Below, one piece after another: positions 8,138-16,055 of a DNA stretch of 50,075 bases. The translations under genes and the position numbers were made by a program. The notes under the pieces were generated by a model. The model was given only the letters and a program-made list of their open reading frames with translations. It made no database searches and had not been told where the DNA came from. Numbering within the stretch: position 1 is the stretch's first letter; the number at the start of each line of letters is the position of its first letter. The stretch covers positions 1 to 50,075 of the forward strand of contig JADGEA010000003.1 in NCBI GenBank assembly GCA_016744615.1. Direction: 5' to 3'. This DNA is from Flavobacteriaceae bacterium (GTDB taxonomy: Bacteria > Bacteroidota > Bacteroidia > Flavobacteriales > Flavobacteriaceae).

Positions 8138-9067
8138 ATGGAAAGAAGATCATTTCTTAAAAAAGGAGCAGCAACAGCATCATTAATGGGATTAGGTATT
8201 TCTGGTATGAACGCCATGAATAATTATGAAGATTCAAATTTAGTGAGTAGTAAAAATTTTAAATTAAATTATGCGCCTCATATTGGTATGTTTAAAAATC
8301 ATGCAGGAAAGGATCCTATTGACCAGTTAAATTTTATGGCTGATCAGGGGTTTTTAGCTTTTGAAGATAACGGGATGAAAGATCGCTCTGTTTCTGTTCA
8401 GGAAAAGATGGCACAAACCATGGTTAAAAGAAACATAACAATGGGTGTATTTGTAGCTCATAAAATTTATTGGAAGGAGCCAACTTTAACAACTGGTAAG
8501 GAGAAAAGTAGAAAAGAATTTTTACAACAAATTGAAGAATCTGTAACAGTTGCTAAGCGAGTAAATGCAAAATGGATGACAGTAGTTCCTGGCCATGTAG
8601 ATATGAGATTAGATATCGGTTTTCAAACGGCCAATGTTGTAGAATCTTTAAAATATGCAACGGATATTCTTGAGAAACATGGGCTAATCATGGTACTTGA
8701 ACCTTTAAATTTCTATAACCATCCCGGATTATTTCTATCTAAAATACCACAGGCATACGAGGTGTGTAAAGCTATAGATAGTCCTTCATGTAAAATTCTT
8801 TTTGATATTTATCATCAGCAAATTCAAGAGGGGAATTTAATTCCGAATATGAAAATGGCCTGGGATGAAATTGCCTATTTTCAAATAGGAGATAACCCAG
8901 GAAGAAAAGAGCCAACAACAGGTGAGATCAATTATAAAAATGTTTTTAAGTACATTCATGATAAAGGATTTAAAGGTATTCTTGGAATGGAGCATGGGAA
9001 TTCTAAAAAAGGAAAAGAAGGTGAATTTGCAGTAATTGAAGCCTATAGGATTTCTGACAATTTTTAA
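8138..9067 (+). CDS. Hydroxypyruvate isomerase-like TIM-barrel protein, Tat-exported
   Basis: A 309-residue protein with a twin-arginine signal (ERRSFLKKG, residues 2-10). The xylose-isomerase-like barrel carries strong hydroxypyruvate-isomerase family motifs: LEPLNFYNHPG and FDIYHQQIQEGNLI, containing the metal-binding Glu, Asp and His residues, and GILGMEHG near the end. The family isomerises hydroxypyruvate and related small or keto sugars. Because it is exported and embedded in a keto-sugar operon, a keto-sugar isomerase or epimerase is more likely here than classical glyoxylate metabolism. It is the last gene of the tight operon 4264-9067. It is more similar in motifs to Hyi than is the other TIM-barrel protein encoded at 600-1553. 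Confidence 0.9.
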   Translation: MERRSFLKKGAATASLMGLGISGMNAMNNYEDSNLVSSKNFKLNYAPHIGMFKNHAGKDPIDQLNFMADQGFLAFEDNGMKDRSVSVQEKMAQTMVKRNITMGVFVAHKIYWKEPTLTTGKEKSRKEFLQQIEESVTVAKRVNAKWMTVVPGHVDMRLDIGFQTANVVESLKYATDILEKHGLIMVLEPLNFYNHPGLFLSKIPQAYEVCKAIDSPSCKILFDIYHQQIQEGNLIPNMKMAWDEIAYFQIGDNPGRKEPTTGEINYKNVFKYIHDKGFKGILGMEHGNSKKGKEGEFAVIEAYRISDNF

Positions 9068-9110
9068 AACTTAATTCTGGCAATCGAATATTTTATGTCA
9101 TACCCTAAAA

Positions 9111-9142
9111 ATGGGGTTTCATTTAAAAAAATAAAACTCCAT
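9111..9142. other. Imperfect hairpin after the keto-sugar operon
   Basis: ATGGGGTTT (9111-9119) can pair with AAACTCCAT (9134-9142) with one G-U pair and a 14-base loop. No T-run follows on the plus strand; on the minus strand a short TTTT follows. It may end one or both transcripts, but the case is weak. The rest of 9068-9160 shows nothing recognisable. Confidence 0.3.
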
Positions 9143-9160
9143 TACTCAAATAGAATAAAC

Positions 9161-9547
9161 TCAAAAATTAATTACTATTTTTCCATTTAACTGTTCCACC
9201 ATTGCATTTGTTAAGTTTGTAATTAATGCATTTACAACTCCTGACAGATGATCTATAAACATGGTTGCAACTTTACTTACTTCTTTAATTTGCTTATTAA
9301 TTGAAGCCCGTGGCAATCTGCAACTTATATATATCTTATACTGCATTGTGTCTAAATGTCGCCATGTTCGATTGGAGGCATGGTCATAGATCATACAATT
9401 CTCTAATGTATCAGGACATTTTGCTTGATTCCCAATATAATCTATGTTGATTTTTATCTCTGATAAGTTATAATCTGCGTCAACAGATTTTACTTGCCAT
9501 GAGTCATCTAAATTTAACAGTAAATCAAAAAATTGATGGGTAAACAT
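9161..9547 (-). pseudogene. Remnant of an ISL3-family transposase, internally deleted
   Basis: A 128-codon reading frame in an otherwise empty 573-base gap (9068-9640). Its first ~85 residues match the N-terminus of ISL3 transposases: the CP...C zinc-finger-like segment, then IYDHASNRTWRHLDTMQYK and a PR pair. It then jumps directly to the family's C-terminal segment (VVNALITNLTNAMVEQLNGKI) and stops. The whole central DDE catalytic domain, normally some 250 residues, is missing, apparently by an in-frame deletion. It cannot be an active transposase. I found no flanking inverted repeats or target duplication by eye. The remaining ~90 bases up to pbpC show no other gene. Confidence 0.75.
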
Positions 9548-9640
9548 ATATCTTCTTCTTGGCTAATTTAACTTTTTCCATTAAATTCGTGGTAGAACTA
9601 AATAAGTTAAACGCATCCGATAAAATCGGTATAACCTAAA

Positions 9641-11962
9641 ATGCCTTCACATTCAATATCTCATAAAAAAAAAGGATTATATTTAATAGGATTCATCCTA
9701 ATCATTTGGTTTTACTTTTGCTTACCCAATCCTTTATTTAAAACACCTACAAGTACAGTTTTAGAAGATACCGAAGGAATACTACTGGCAGCAAAAATTG
9801 CTGATGATGGTCAGTGGAGGTTTCCAGAATCAAATAATATTCCAGATAAATTTATCAAAGCCATTACCTATTTTGAAGATGAGTATTTTTATTATCATCC
9901 AGGGTTTAATCCTATTTCAATAGCTAGAGCTTTTAAACAAAATATAATTGCAGGTAAAATAGTAAGTGGTGCAAGTACTATTTCTATGCAAACCATTCGT
10001 TTATCCCGAAAGGGGCAGAAAAGAAATATCCCGGAAAAAATCATTGAAATCTTTCAGTCCATGCGAATGGAAATCTCTTACAGTAAAAATGAAATAATAA
10101 ATCTATATGCTTCACATGCTCCTTTTGGAGGGAATGTGGTTGGATTAGAAGCTGCTTCATGGCGATATTTTGGCAGAGAACCGGCACAATTATCCTGGGG
10201 AGAAATGACAGCTTTGGCGGTTTTACCAAATGCTCCGGCATTGATTTATCCGGGTAAAAATCAGGTAAAACTTAAATCGAAAAGAAATCGTTTATTAGAT
10301 AAGCTAAATCAAAAAGGTATAATTGATAATGAAACTTGCAATTTAGCTAAGTCAGAACCTTTACCCGGAGCTCCTTTTGCAATTCCGCAATTAGCGCCAC
10401 ACTTGTTAGAAAGAGTAATCAAAGAAGGAAATAAAGGCAAACGAATAATAACTACTATTGATTATTCTCTGCAAAAAAAGGCAAACAAGATCGTAGAAAA
10501 CTACCACGGTATTTTAAGCGAAAATGAAATCCACAATATTGCTATTTTGGTTTTAGATGTTGAAAAAGGAACCGTTCTTTCCTATGTTGGTAACAGCAAT
10601 TGTAAGCATGGAAATTCAGGAAAATATGTTGATATTATCACTGCTCCAAGAAGTACCGGCAGTATTTTAAAACCATTTCTTTATGCTTTTATTCAGCAGG
10701 ATGGTGCCATTTTACCCAATACTTTGATACCAGATATTCCCACGCAAATTGCAGGATATTCACCCAAAAATTTTAATGAATCCTTTGATGGTGTGGTACC
10801 CGCAAGTGAGGCTTTGGCACGATCGTTAAATATTCCTGCGGTAAGAATGTTGCGTGATTACAGCATCGAAAAGTTCCACACAAACCTAAAAAAACTTAAT
10901 CTGCACACCATAAATCAACCTGCTTCTCATTATGGCTTATCTATTATTTTGGGCGGTGCAGAGGCAACCTTATGGGATCTTTCAAATGCATATATGGGTA
11001 TGGCGCAGACGTTAAATGATTCGGATGTTTTCGCTTTCGCGGAATTTTTTAAAGATCAACCTAATGTTAAAAGAAAAGTAGAAAATCCCCCCTTTGAACC
11101 CGGAGCAATATGGAACACTTTTAAAGCATTAACAACATTAAACAGACCATCACAGGAAACTGGTTGGCAGGAATTTCAATCTTCCCAAAAAATTGCCTGG
11201 AAAACCGGAACAAGTTTTGGTCACAGAGATGCCTGGTCCATTGGAATTACTCCAAAATATGTTGTGGGAGTATGGGTTGGCAATGCCGATGGAGAAGGAA
11301 GACCCGGTTTGACCGGAACCCGTGTTGCAGCACCAATTTTATTCAAGGTTTTTAAACAATTGCCTCATAATAATTGGTTTCAAAAACCCGACTGGGATCT
11401 AACAACCGTTACCGTTTGTAAACAAAGTGGTTATTTAGCTTCAGAAATATGTACGAATACGAAAGAAATTTCCATTTCTAAGAATGGATTAAAAACGATG
11501 ACTTGTCCATATCATCAAATAATAAAATTAAATAAAGAAAAGAAATTCAGGGTAAACAGCAATTGTTATTCAGTGAATGAAATGCAACTGGAGTCATGGT
11601 TTATATTACCCCCCATTCAGGAGTGGTATTTTAAAAGAAAAAATCCTTTTTATAAAATACTACCCCCTTTTAAAAAAGGTTGCAATCAGGAAATTTTTAA
11701 AAATATGGATGTGATTTACCCAAAAGATCTTACCAAAATATTAATTCCAATTGAATTAGATGGCAGCAAAGGAAAAGTCGTTTTTGAAATAGCACACCGA
11801 AATACAAATACTATAATTTTCTGGCATTTGGATAATACCTATATTGGTCAGACAACAAACACACATCGTATGGAAGTTGACGCTAAGCCGGGTAAATATA
11901 AAATGACCCTAGTAGATGATCAGGGAGAGACTTTAAGTTTTAATTTTGAAATAATGGACTGA
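9641..11962 (+). CDS. pbpC: Penicillin-binding protein 1C, bifunctional transglycosylase/transpeptidase
   Basis: A 773-residue inner-membrane enzyme that polymerises and cross-links peptidoglycan. Residues ~10-30 form the membrane anchor. The GT51 glycosyltransferase domain follows, with EDEYFYYHPGFNP containing the catalytic Glu and SGASTISMQ. The transpeptidase domain has the SxxK motif at Ser341-Lys344 (SILKPF), the SxN motif in ARSLN and the KTG motif in AWKTGTSFG. The C-terminal ~100 residues form the PBP1C-specific beta domain. Length is normal for PbpC. In many bacteria pbpC lies beside an alpha-2-macroglobulin gene; that partner is absent here. The broken kinase gene begins 2 bases after its stop. 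Confidence 0.95.
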   Translation: MPSHSISHKKKGLYLIGFILIIWFYFCLPNPLFKTPTSTVLEDTEGILLAAKIADDGQWRFPESNNIPDKFIKAITYFEDEYFYYHPGFNPISIARAFKQNIIAGKIVSGASTISMQTIRLSRKGQKRNIPEKIIEIFQSMRMEISYSKNEIINLYASHAPFGGNVVGLEAASWRYFGREPAQLSWGEMTALAVLPNAPALIYPGKNQVKLKSKRNRLLDKLNQKGIIDNETCNLAKSEPLPGAPFAIPQLAPHLLERVIKEGNKGKRIITTIDYSLQKKANKIVENYHGILSENEIHNIAILVLDVEKGTVLSYVGNSNCKHGNSGKYVDIITAPRSTGSILKPFLYAFIQQDGAILPNTLIPDIPTQIAGYSPKNFNESFDGVVPASEALARSLNIPAVRMLRDYSIEKFHTNLKKLNLHTINQPASHYGLSIILGGAEATLWDLSNAYMGMAQTLNDSDVFAFAEFFKDQPNVKRKVENPPFEPGAIWNTFKALTTLNRPSQETGWQEFQSSQKIAWKTGTSFGHRDAWSIGITPKYVVGVWVGNADGEGRPGLTGTRVAAPILFKVFKQLPHNNWFQKPDWDLTTVTVCKQSGYLASEICTNTKEISISKNGLKTMTCPYHQIIKLNKEKKFRVNSNCYSVNEMQLESWFILPPIQEWYFKRKNPFYKILPPFKKGCNQEIFKNMDVIYPKDLTKILIPIELDGSKGKVVFEIAHRNTNTIIFWHLDNTYIGQTTNTHRMEVDAKPGKYKMTLVDDQGETLSFNFEIMD

Positions 11963-11964
11963 TA

Positions 11965-12816
11965 ATGACGCCTTTTAAAGAAACATTACAAGAACGTTTG
12001 GGTGAAGCCATTAAAAGTATGAACTCCATTACCGGAGGAGATATCAATGATGTTTATAAAATCATTACCAACCAAAATTCTTATGTTTTAAAGGTAAATC
12101 GTAAGGACTTATTTTCTGAAATGTTTGTAAAAGAAAAACTGGGATTAGAAATACTTGCAGGAGCCGGTGTAAATTCACCCAATGTTATTTTTACTTTTTC
12201 AGATGCAGAATATCAATATTTATTGTTAGAATTTATTGAAGAGGAATCCATAAACTCTGTTTTTTGAAAAAATTTCGCAGAGGATCTTACTAAAATTCAC
12301 AAAACAACTAATGCAAACTTTGGCTTGGATCACCACAATTATATAGGTTCATTACATCAGGATAATTTTAAAAAAGATACATGGGAAACATTCTTTATTG
12401 AAAACAGAATAAAACCATTGGTAAAAATAGCATTAGATAAAAACAGATTAGATAGAAATCATTTAAACCATTTTGAAAATCTTTATAGTAGATTGAATGA
12501 AATCCTCCCAAAAGAAAAACCATCATTATTACACGGTGATCTATGGAGTGGAAATTTAATGAAAGGAAAAATCCAAACACCTGTTTTTATTGATCCAGCT
12601 GTTTATTTTGGTCATCGTGAAATGGATATTGCCATGACACAAATGTTTGGTGGATTTGATAATTCATATTTAGATCATTATAATGAGATCTTCCCTTTAG
12701 AAAAAGGCTGGAAAAAGAGAATTGCAATACATAATTTGTATCCAAACTTGGTTCACCTAATTCTTTTTGGTAGAAATTATTTAGGTGAAATTGAAAGAGT
12801 TATCAGGCAATTTTAG
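11965..12816 (+). pseudogene. Fructosamine kinase family gene with an in-frame TGA stop
   Basis: One continuous frame encodes a fructosamine/ketosamine-3-kinase-like protein of about 283 codons, but codon 101 (12265-12267) is TGA. Before it are GGDINDVYKI (nucleotide-binding region) and LLLEFIEE; after it, in the same frame, come LTKIHK, HHNYIGSLHQDN and the catalytic region LLHGDLWSGNL with FIDPAVYFGHREMD. The family usually reads Phe-Trp here (F then W before the LAxLH helix), so a single TGG to TGA change would explain the stop. The enzyme would deglycate protein-bound fructosamines. TGA ends other genes here (pbpC, dprA), so readthrough as Trp is not expected. The rest of the gene is undamaged, so the lesion is recent, or it is a sequencing error. 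Confidence 0.8.
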
Positions 12817-12819
12817 ATT

Positions 12820-12854
12820 AGAAGTTGAAAATTCTATCTAGATTTCCAACTTCT
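12820..12854. terminator. Hairpin between convergent genes, possible bidirectional terminator
   Basis: AGAAGTTGAAAAT (12820-12832) and ATTTCCAACTTCT (12842-12854) form a 13-bp stem with one mismatch or wobble and a 9-base loop, with T-rich sequence following. It sits between the fructosamine kinase pseudogene and the convergent oxidoreductase gene. Confidence 0.55.
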
Positions 12855-12870
12855 ATTTTCCTACTCTATT

Positions 12871-14280
12871 TTACTTCTTTAACCGATTCGGTCTTGGTTC
12901 TAAATCTGTTAGTTCCGCTATTTTTATAGGATGACCACTTTCAATACTTTTTCTTGCTGCAACTCCGATAAGGATAGACATTGCACCATCACGTACTCCT
13001 GCTGCTCTTTCATACGGATCTTTTGTGCCGGGATTTTTAAATATTTTATTATGAAGTTTTTCATCACCTCCTCCATGACCTCCACGAGTGTAAGCTACTT
13101 GTTCTGTTTTATAATCTTCCCACAATTTATGCACAATAATCGGCTTGTATTCTCCCACTTCCTTTCCTCCCTGCTTCATTTCAAGTTCGTGAAGTTCTTC
13201 TTGACTTAATTTTCCCTGTTTGTTATATGGAATCTCTAACGATGCTTCAATTCGTCCTTTTTGACCATTAAAAGCAACTCTCCACCCTTCAAATGGAGAA
13301 TAAGTGGTTAGTGAATAGTTTACAACCACATCATTCTGATATTTTATTTGAGCAGACATTTTATCATAAATATTAATCTCTTTTCTGAAAAGGCAATTAT
13401 CTCTGATATAGCCATCATACTTCTCATTATTTACATAAAGATCCATGTCTCTTTTCTTTTTTGTAATATCCCAATAGTATTCACAGGATTCGGTATGTTG
13501 ACAATCTCGACAATTATTTCCCCGAAAGGGACCGGCACTTCCATAATGTTCTAACGCTCCGTAAGCGAATACTTCTTTAGGATCAGAATCTATCCACCAG
13601 TTTAAAAGATCGAAATGGTGAGTTGCCTTGTGCACCCATAAGGAACCTCCAATTTGTCTCAAACCATGCCATCTTCTAAAATAAGAAGCCCCATGATGAG
13701 TATTCAAATACCAATGAAAATCAACAGATGTGATTTCACCAATAGCATTGTTCATTAAAAGTTCCTTGATTTTGGTACTATACGGTGTCCATCGATAATT
13801 AAATCCAACAATCAAATTCTTTTTATTTCTTCTCTCTGCATCCAGTATTTGCTGACATTTATCTTTATCTGTAGTCAAAGGTTTTTCCGTTAAAACGTCA
13901 CATCCATAGTCAAGACCTTTCACAATGTATTTATGATGGGTGGCATCCGTAGTGGTGACAATTACAAGGTCTGGAGAATTCTCTGCAATCATCTTATCAA
14001 AATCGGTATACGTTTTACAACTCACTTTCATGTATTTTTTTGCATAAGCGAGACGACCAGGATTGATATCACAAATTCCAACAAACTCCAAAATATCTGA
14101 ATAAGATTCCACAAGTCTTCTTCCCCAAAAGGAGGTGCCACGAACACCTGTACCAACAAGTACTACTTTTAATTTTTTATTGCCAAGTCCGAAACTTAAT
14201 GAGGAAGCACTCAAAGTTGTTCCAATAGCTAGCATTGATACGGAGGTAATAAATGACCTCCTGGAATAATTAGTTTTCAT
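12871..14280 (-). CDS. Gfo/Idh/MocA family oxidoreductase with Cys-rich insert, Tat-exported
   Basis: A 469-residue protein with a twin-arginine signal (SRRSFI, residues 6-11), a Rossmann GTGVRG motif at 43-48 and an EKPLTT motif. The sugar-binding half includes HKATHHFDLLNWW. In the second half, CRDCQHTESC (C-x2-C-x5-C), followed about 40 residues later by a further Cys (DNCLF), could bind a metal; this subfamily feature is not seen in the enzyme encoded at 6077-7393. Predicted function is NAD(P)-dependent sugar oxidation or reduction in the periplasm. It is transcribed alone from a well-matched promoter at 14325-14354, so it is probably regulated separately from the 1-9 kb cluster. Substrate unknown. 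Confidence 0.9.
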   Translation of the reverse strand: MKTNYSRRSFITSVSMLAIGTTLSASSLSFGLGNKKLKVVLVGTGVRGTSFWGRRLVESYSDILEFVGICDINPGRLAYAKKYMKVSCKTYTDFDKMIAENSPDLVIVTTTDATHHKYIVKGLDYGCDVLTEKPLTTDKDKCQQILDAERRNKKNLIVGFNYRWTPYSTKIKELLMNNAIGEITSVDFHWYLNTHHGASYFRRWHGLRQIGGSLWVHKATHHFDLLNWWIDSDPKEVFAYGALEHYGSAGPFRGNNCRDCQHTESCEYYWDITKKKRDMDLYVNNEKYDGYIRDNCLFRKEINIYDKMSAQIKYQNDVVVNYSLTTYSPFEGWRVAFNGQKGRIEASLEIPYNKQGKLSQEELHELEMKQGGKEVGEYKPIIVHKLWEDYKTEQVAYTRGGHGGGDEKLHNKIFKNPGTKDPYERAAGVRDGAMSILIGVAARKSIESGHPIKIAELTDLEPRPNRLKK

Positions 14281-14324
14281 ATAAAATGTTTTTGTTTACG
14301 AATGATGATAAATAGATATTTATC

Positions 14325-14354
14325 CAAATTTAGTAATTGATCACCAATAAACAA
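14325..14354 (-). promoter_or_regulatory. Predicted sigma-A promoter for the Cys-rich Gfo/Idh/MocA gene
   Basis: On the minus strand, TTG (14354-14352) and TAAATTTG (14332-14325) are separated by 19 bases, matching the flavobacterial consensus exactly. The start codon at 14280 is 44 bases downstream. The remaining gap to 14455 shows nothing else. Confidence 0.6.
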
Positions 14355-14455
14355 AGCAATTTAATAAAGGAAGTAAAGAAATTATTGTCAATTGTTTAAA
14401 TCAACAAACCAAATTGAAATTTAGATAATAAAAGTAGGTATAATAGAAGTTCCTT

Positions 14456-14971
14456 TTAGTCTTCAATAAATAAAGATCTCAATTCGGTAGCGTCAGCAGG
14501 TTTCATTTTTTTTGACAAAACCAGACTCATTTGTTTTCTGCGTAAAGCACCTTCAAATCGCTCTTTTTCAAGATCGGTCTCAGGTATTAATTCTGGAACT
14601 TTTACCAGTGTTCCCATTTCATTAACAGCAACAAAAGTATAGATTCCTTCATTCACTTTTGAGCGTTCACCTGATTCTCTATCTTCAATCCAAACATCAA
14701 CAAATATTTCCATAGAAGATCTAAATGCTCTTGAAACTTTTGCTTCAATGGTCAAAACACTTCCCACAGGAACTGCTTTTGTAAAAGCTACATGATTTAC
14801 CGTTGCAGTTACAACAATTCTTTTGCAATGCCTCCGGGCAGCAATACTGGAAGCACGATCCATTCTTGCCAATAATTCTCCACCAAAAAGATTCTCTAAT
14901 GGATTGGTTTCTCCAGGTAATACAAGGTCGGTCAATATGGTTAAAGACTCTTTAGGAGTTTTTGCATTCAT
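14456..14971 (-). CDS. Acyl-CoA thioesterase, hotdog fold (YciA/BFIT-like)
   Basis: A 171-residue cytosolic protein with a single hotdog domain. It hydrolyses acyl-CoA thioesters to free acid and CoA. Supporting motifs are NPLENLFGGELLARMDRASSIAARRH (given here as the family's N-rich helix region, residues ~20-45), VNHVAFTKAVPVGSVL and VSRAFRSSMEIFVDVW. The Asp in the long helix is the expected catalytic residue. It follows the HU/SPOR gene by 27 bases on the same strand and is likely co-transcribed with it from the promoter at 15957-15988. Substrate chain length cannot be inferred. Confidence 0.88.
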   Translation of the reverse strand: MNAKTPKESLTILTDLVLPGETNPLENLFGGELLARMDRASSIAARRHCKRIVVTATVNHVAFTKAVPVGSVLTIEAKVSRAFRSSMEIFVDVWIEDRESGERSKVNEGIYTFVAVNEMGTLVKVPELIPETDLEKERFEGALRRKQMSLVLSKKMKPADATELRSLFIED

Positions 14972-14998
14972 AAGTAAAGTTGATTGTTATTGAATTGA

Positions 14999-15928
14999 TT
15001 AAAACTTTTGAACCAGTAACCAGGCTTTATCGTCTTTCTTTTGTTTGATACTGTTCAAACTGTTGATTGCATCCCTTTCAGATTCGTAGCTATCAAAAGA
15101 AACAATGGTCAAGCCCCATTTGTTAACCCCCAAAATTCTGGAATGATATCCTTCAGACTTTAATTGATTCAATTTATTTTCGGCATTTTCTGGAAAACGA
15201 AATGCCCCGGCAATTACATGAAAACTCTTATTATCTACGGTATTTATTACCAAATTTAACGTTGGAAGAGGTTTGCTGATAACGAAAGTTGCATTTTCTA
15301 TTTTTTGATCAATCCTCTTTTGTTGCTCCTTTGCTACAACAATTTGTTGCTTGTTCTGATGATTTTTATACAGTTTACCTCCTATGCCAATAGCAGATAG
15401 CCCCAAAACAAAGATTGCAGCGTATTTTAAATAATTTGGTGCTTTTCTACGTTCGGGAGTAATTAAAATAGGAGCCTTTTCCTCTAGTTTTTCAACTTCT
15501 TTTTTATAGACTTCCCTTTTAATTTCAGGAATTACCACATTTGTCAAACCAAATGAAGAAGTGAGGTAATTTAATTTTTTCTGTGGCTGAAAATGCAATT
15601 TATTATCAACCATCGAAAAAGACCCAAGGGTTTCTAAATAAATATCCTGATCTTTTATTTTATCTAACCATGCTTCAATCTCAAACTGGATAAAATTTAA
15701 AGCCGATTCATATGGAATTTTATCCGCGGAAGCGATATAATTAGCCAACAAACCATCATTATTTGTTAAATGACTATTAAAAGTTATTTGTTTATAAGGC
15801 GGATGTAAAGTATTGTTGTCCTTCTCAATTCTAGCAGATTTATTATTGGTTACAAAACCTCCAAATTCAGGAACAATAACACACTCGTAACGGTAGAGTA
15901 AATCACTTATGTAATTCGCTAATTTCAA
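14999..15928 (-). CDS. CCDC81-like HU domain and SPOR domain envelope protein, TTG start
   Basis: A 309-residue protein. Residues 1-~135 form the two bacterial CCDC81-like HU domains (YISDLLYRYECVIVPEFGGFV near the start; LETLGSF). A membrane segment lies at ~165-185, then a coiled stretch and a C-terminal SPOR domain (~230-309: HVIAGAFRFPENAENKLNQL), which binds denuded peptidoglycan. The start is TTG at 15928: no ATG lies between the upstream in-frame stop and the conserved N-terminus, and homologues begin at this point. The family is a Bacteroidota-specific envelope protein of poorly known role, perhaps linking a cytosolic HU-like domain to septal peptidoglycan. Confidence 0.88.
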   Translation of the reverse strand: MKLANYISDLLYRYECVIVPEFGGFVTNNKSARIEKDNNTLHPPYKQITFNSHLTNNDGLLANYIASADKIPYESALNFIQFEIEAWLDKIKDQDIYLETLGSFSMVDNKLHFQPQKKLNYLTSSFGLTNVVIPEIKREVYKKEVEKLEEKAPILITPERRKAPNYLKYAAIFVLGLSAIGIGGKLYKNHQNKQQIVVAKEQQKRIDQKIENATFVISKPLPTLNLVINTVDNKSFHVIAGAFRFPENAENKLNQLKSEGYHSRILGVNKWGLTIVSFDSYESERDAINSLNSIKQKKDDKAWLLVQKF

Positions 15929-15956
15929 TAGATCAGGGAGCTTTAATTTATATTAA

Positions 15957-15988
15957 CAAATCTAAAAAAAAACCAAGAGGTTTTACAA
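15957..15988 (-). promoter_or_regulatory. Predicted sigma-A promoter for the HU/SPOR-thioesterase operon
   Basis: On the minus strand, TTG (15988-15986) and TAGATTTG (15964-15957) are separated by 21 bases. The TTG start codon at 15928 is 28 bases downstream of the -7 box, which supports the short leader and the TTG start. Confidence 0.55.
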
Positions 15989-16055
15989 AAAGTATTTGGT
16001 TTTTATTAACAAATGTTTTGTATATTGAATTTCATAGTTTTAAGTTGCAATCCTT

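Noticed and set aside
9068..9640. Complete insertion sequence around the ISL3 remnant
   Set aside because: No terminal inverted repeats or target-site duplication could be found by eye, and the catalytic domain is missing.
12265..12267. Possible TGA recoding (selenocysteine or Trp) in the fructosamine kinase gene
   Set aside because: TGA terminates pbpC and dprA nearby, the family has Trp and not Cys at this position, and no SECIS-like hairpin is evident after the codon.
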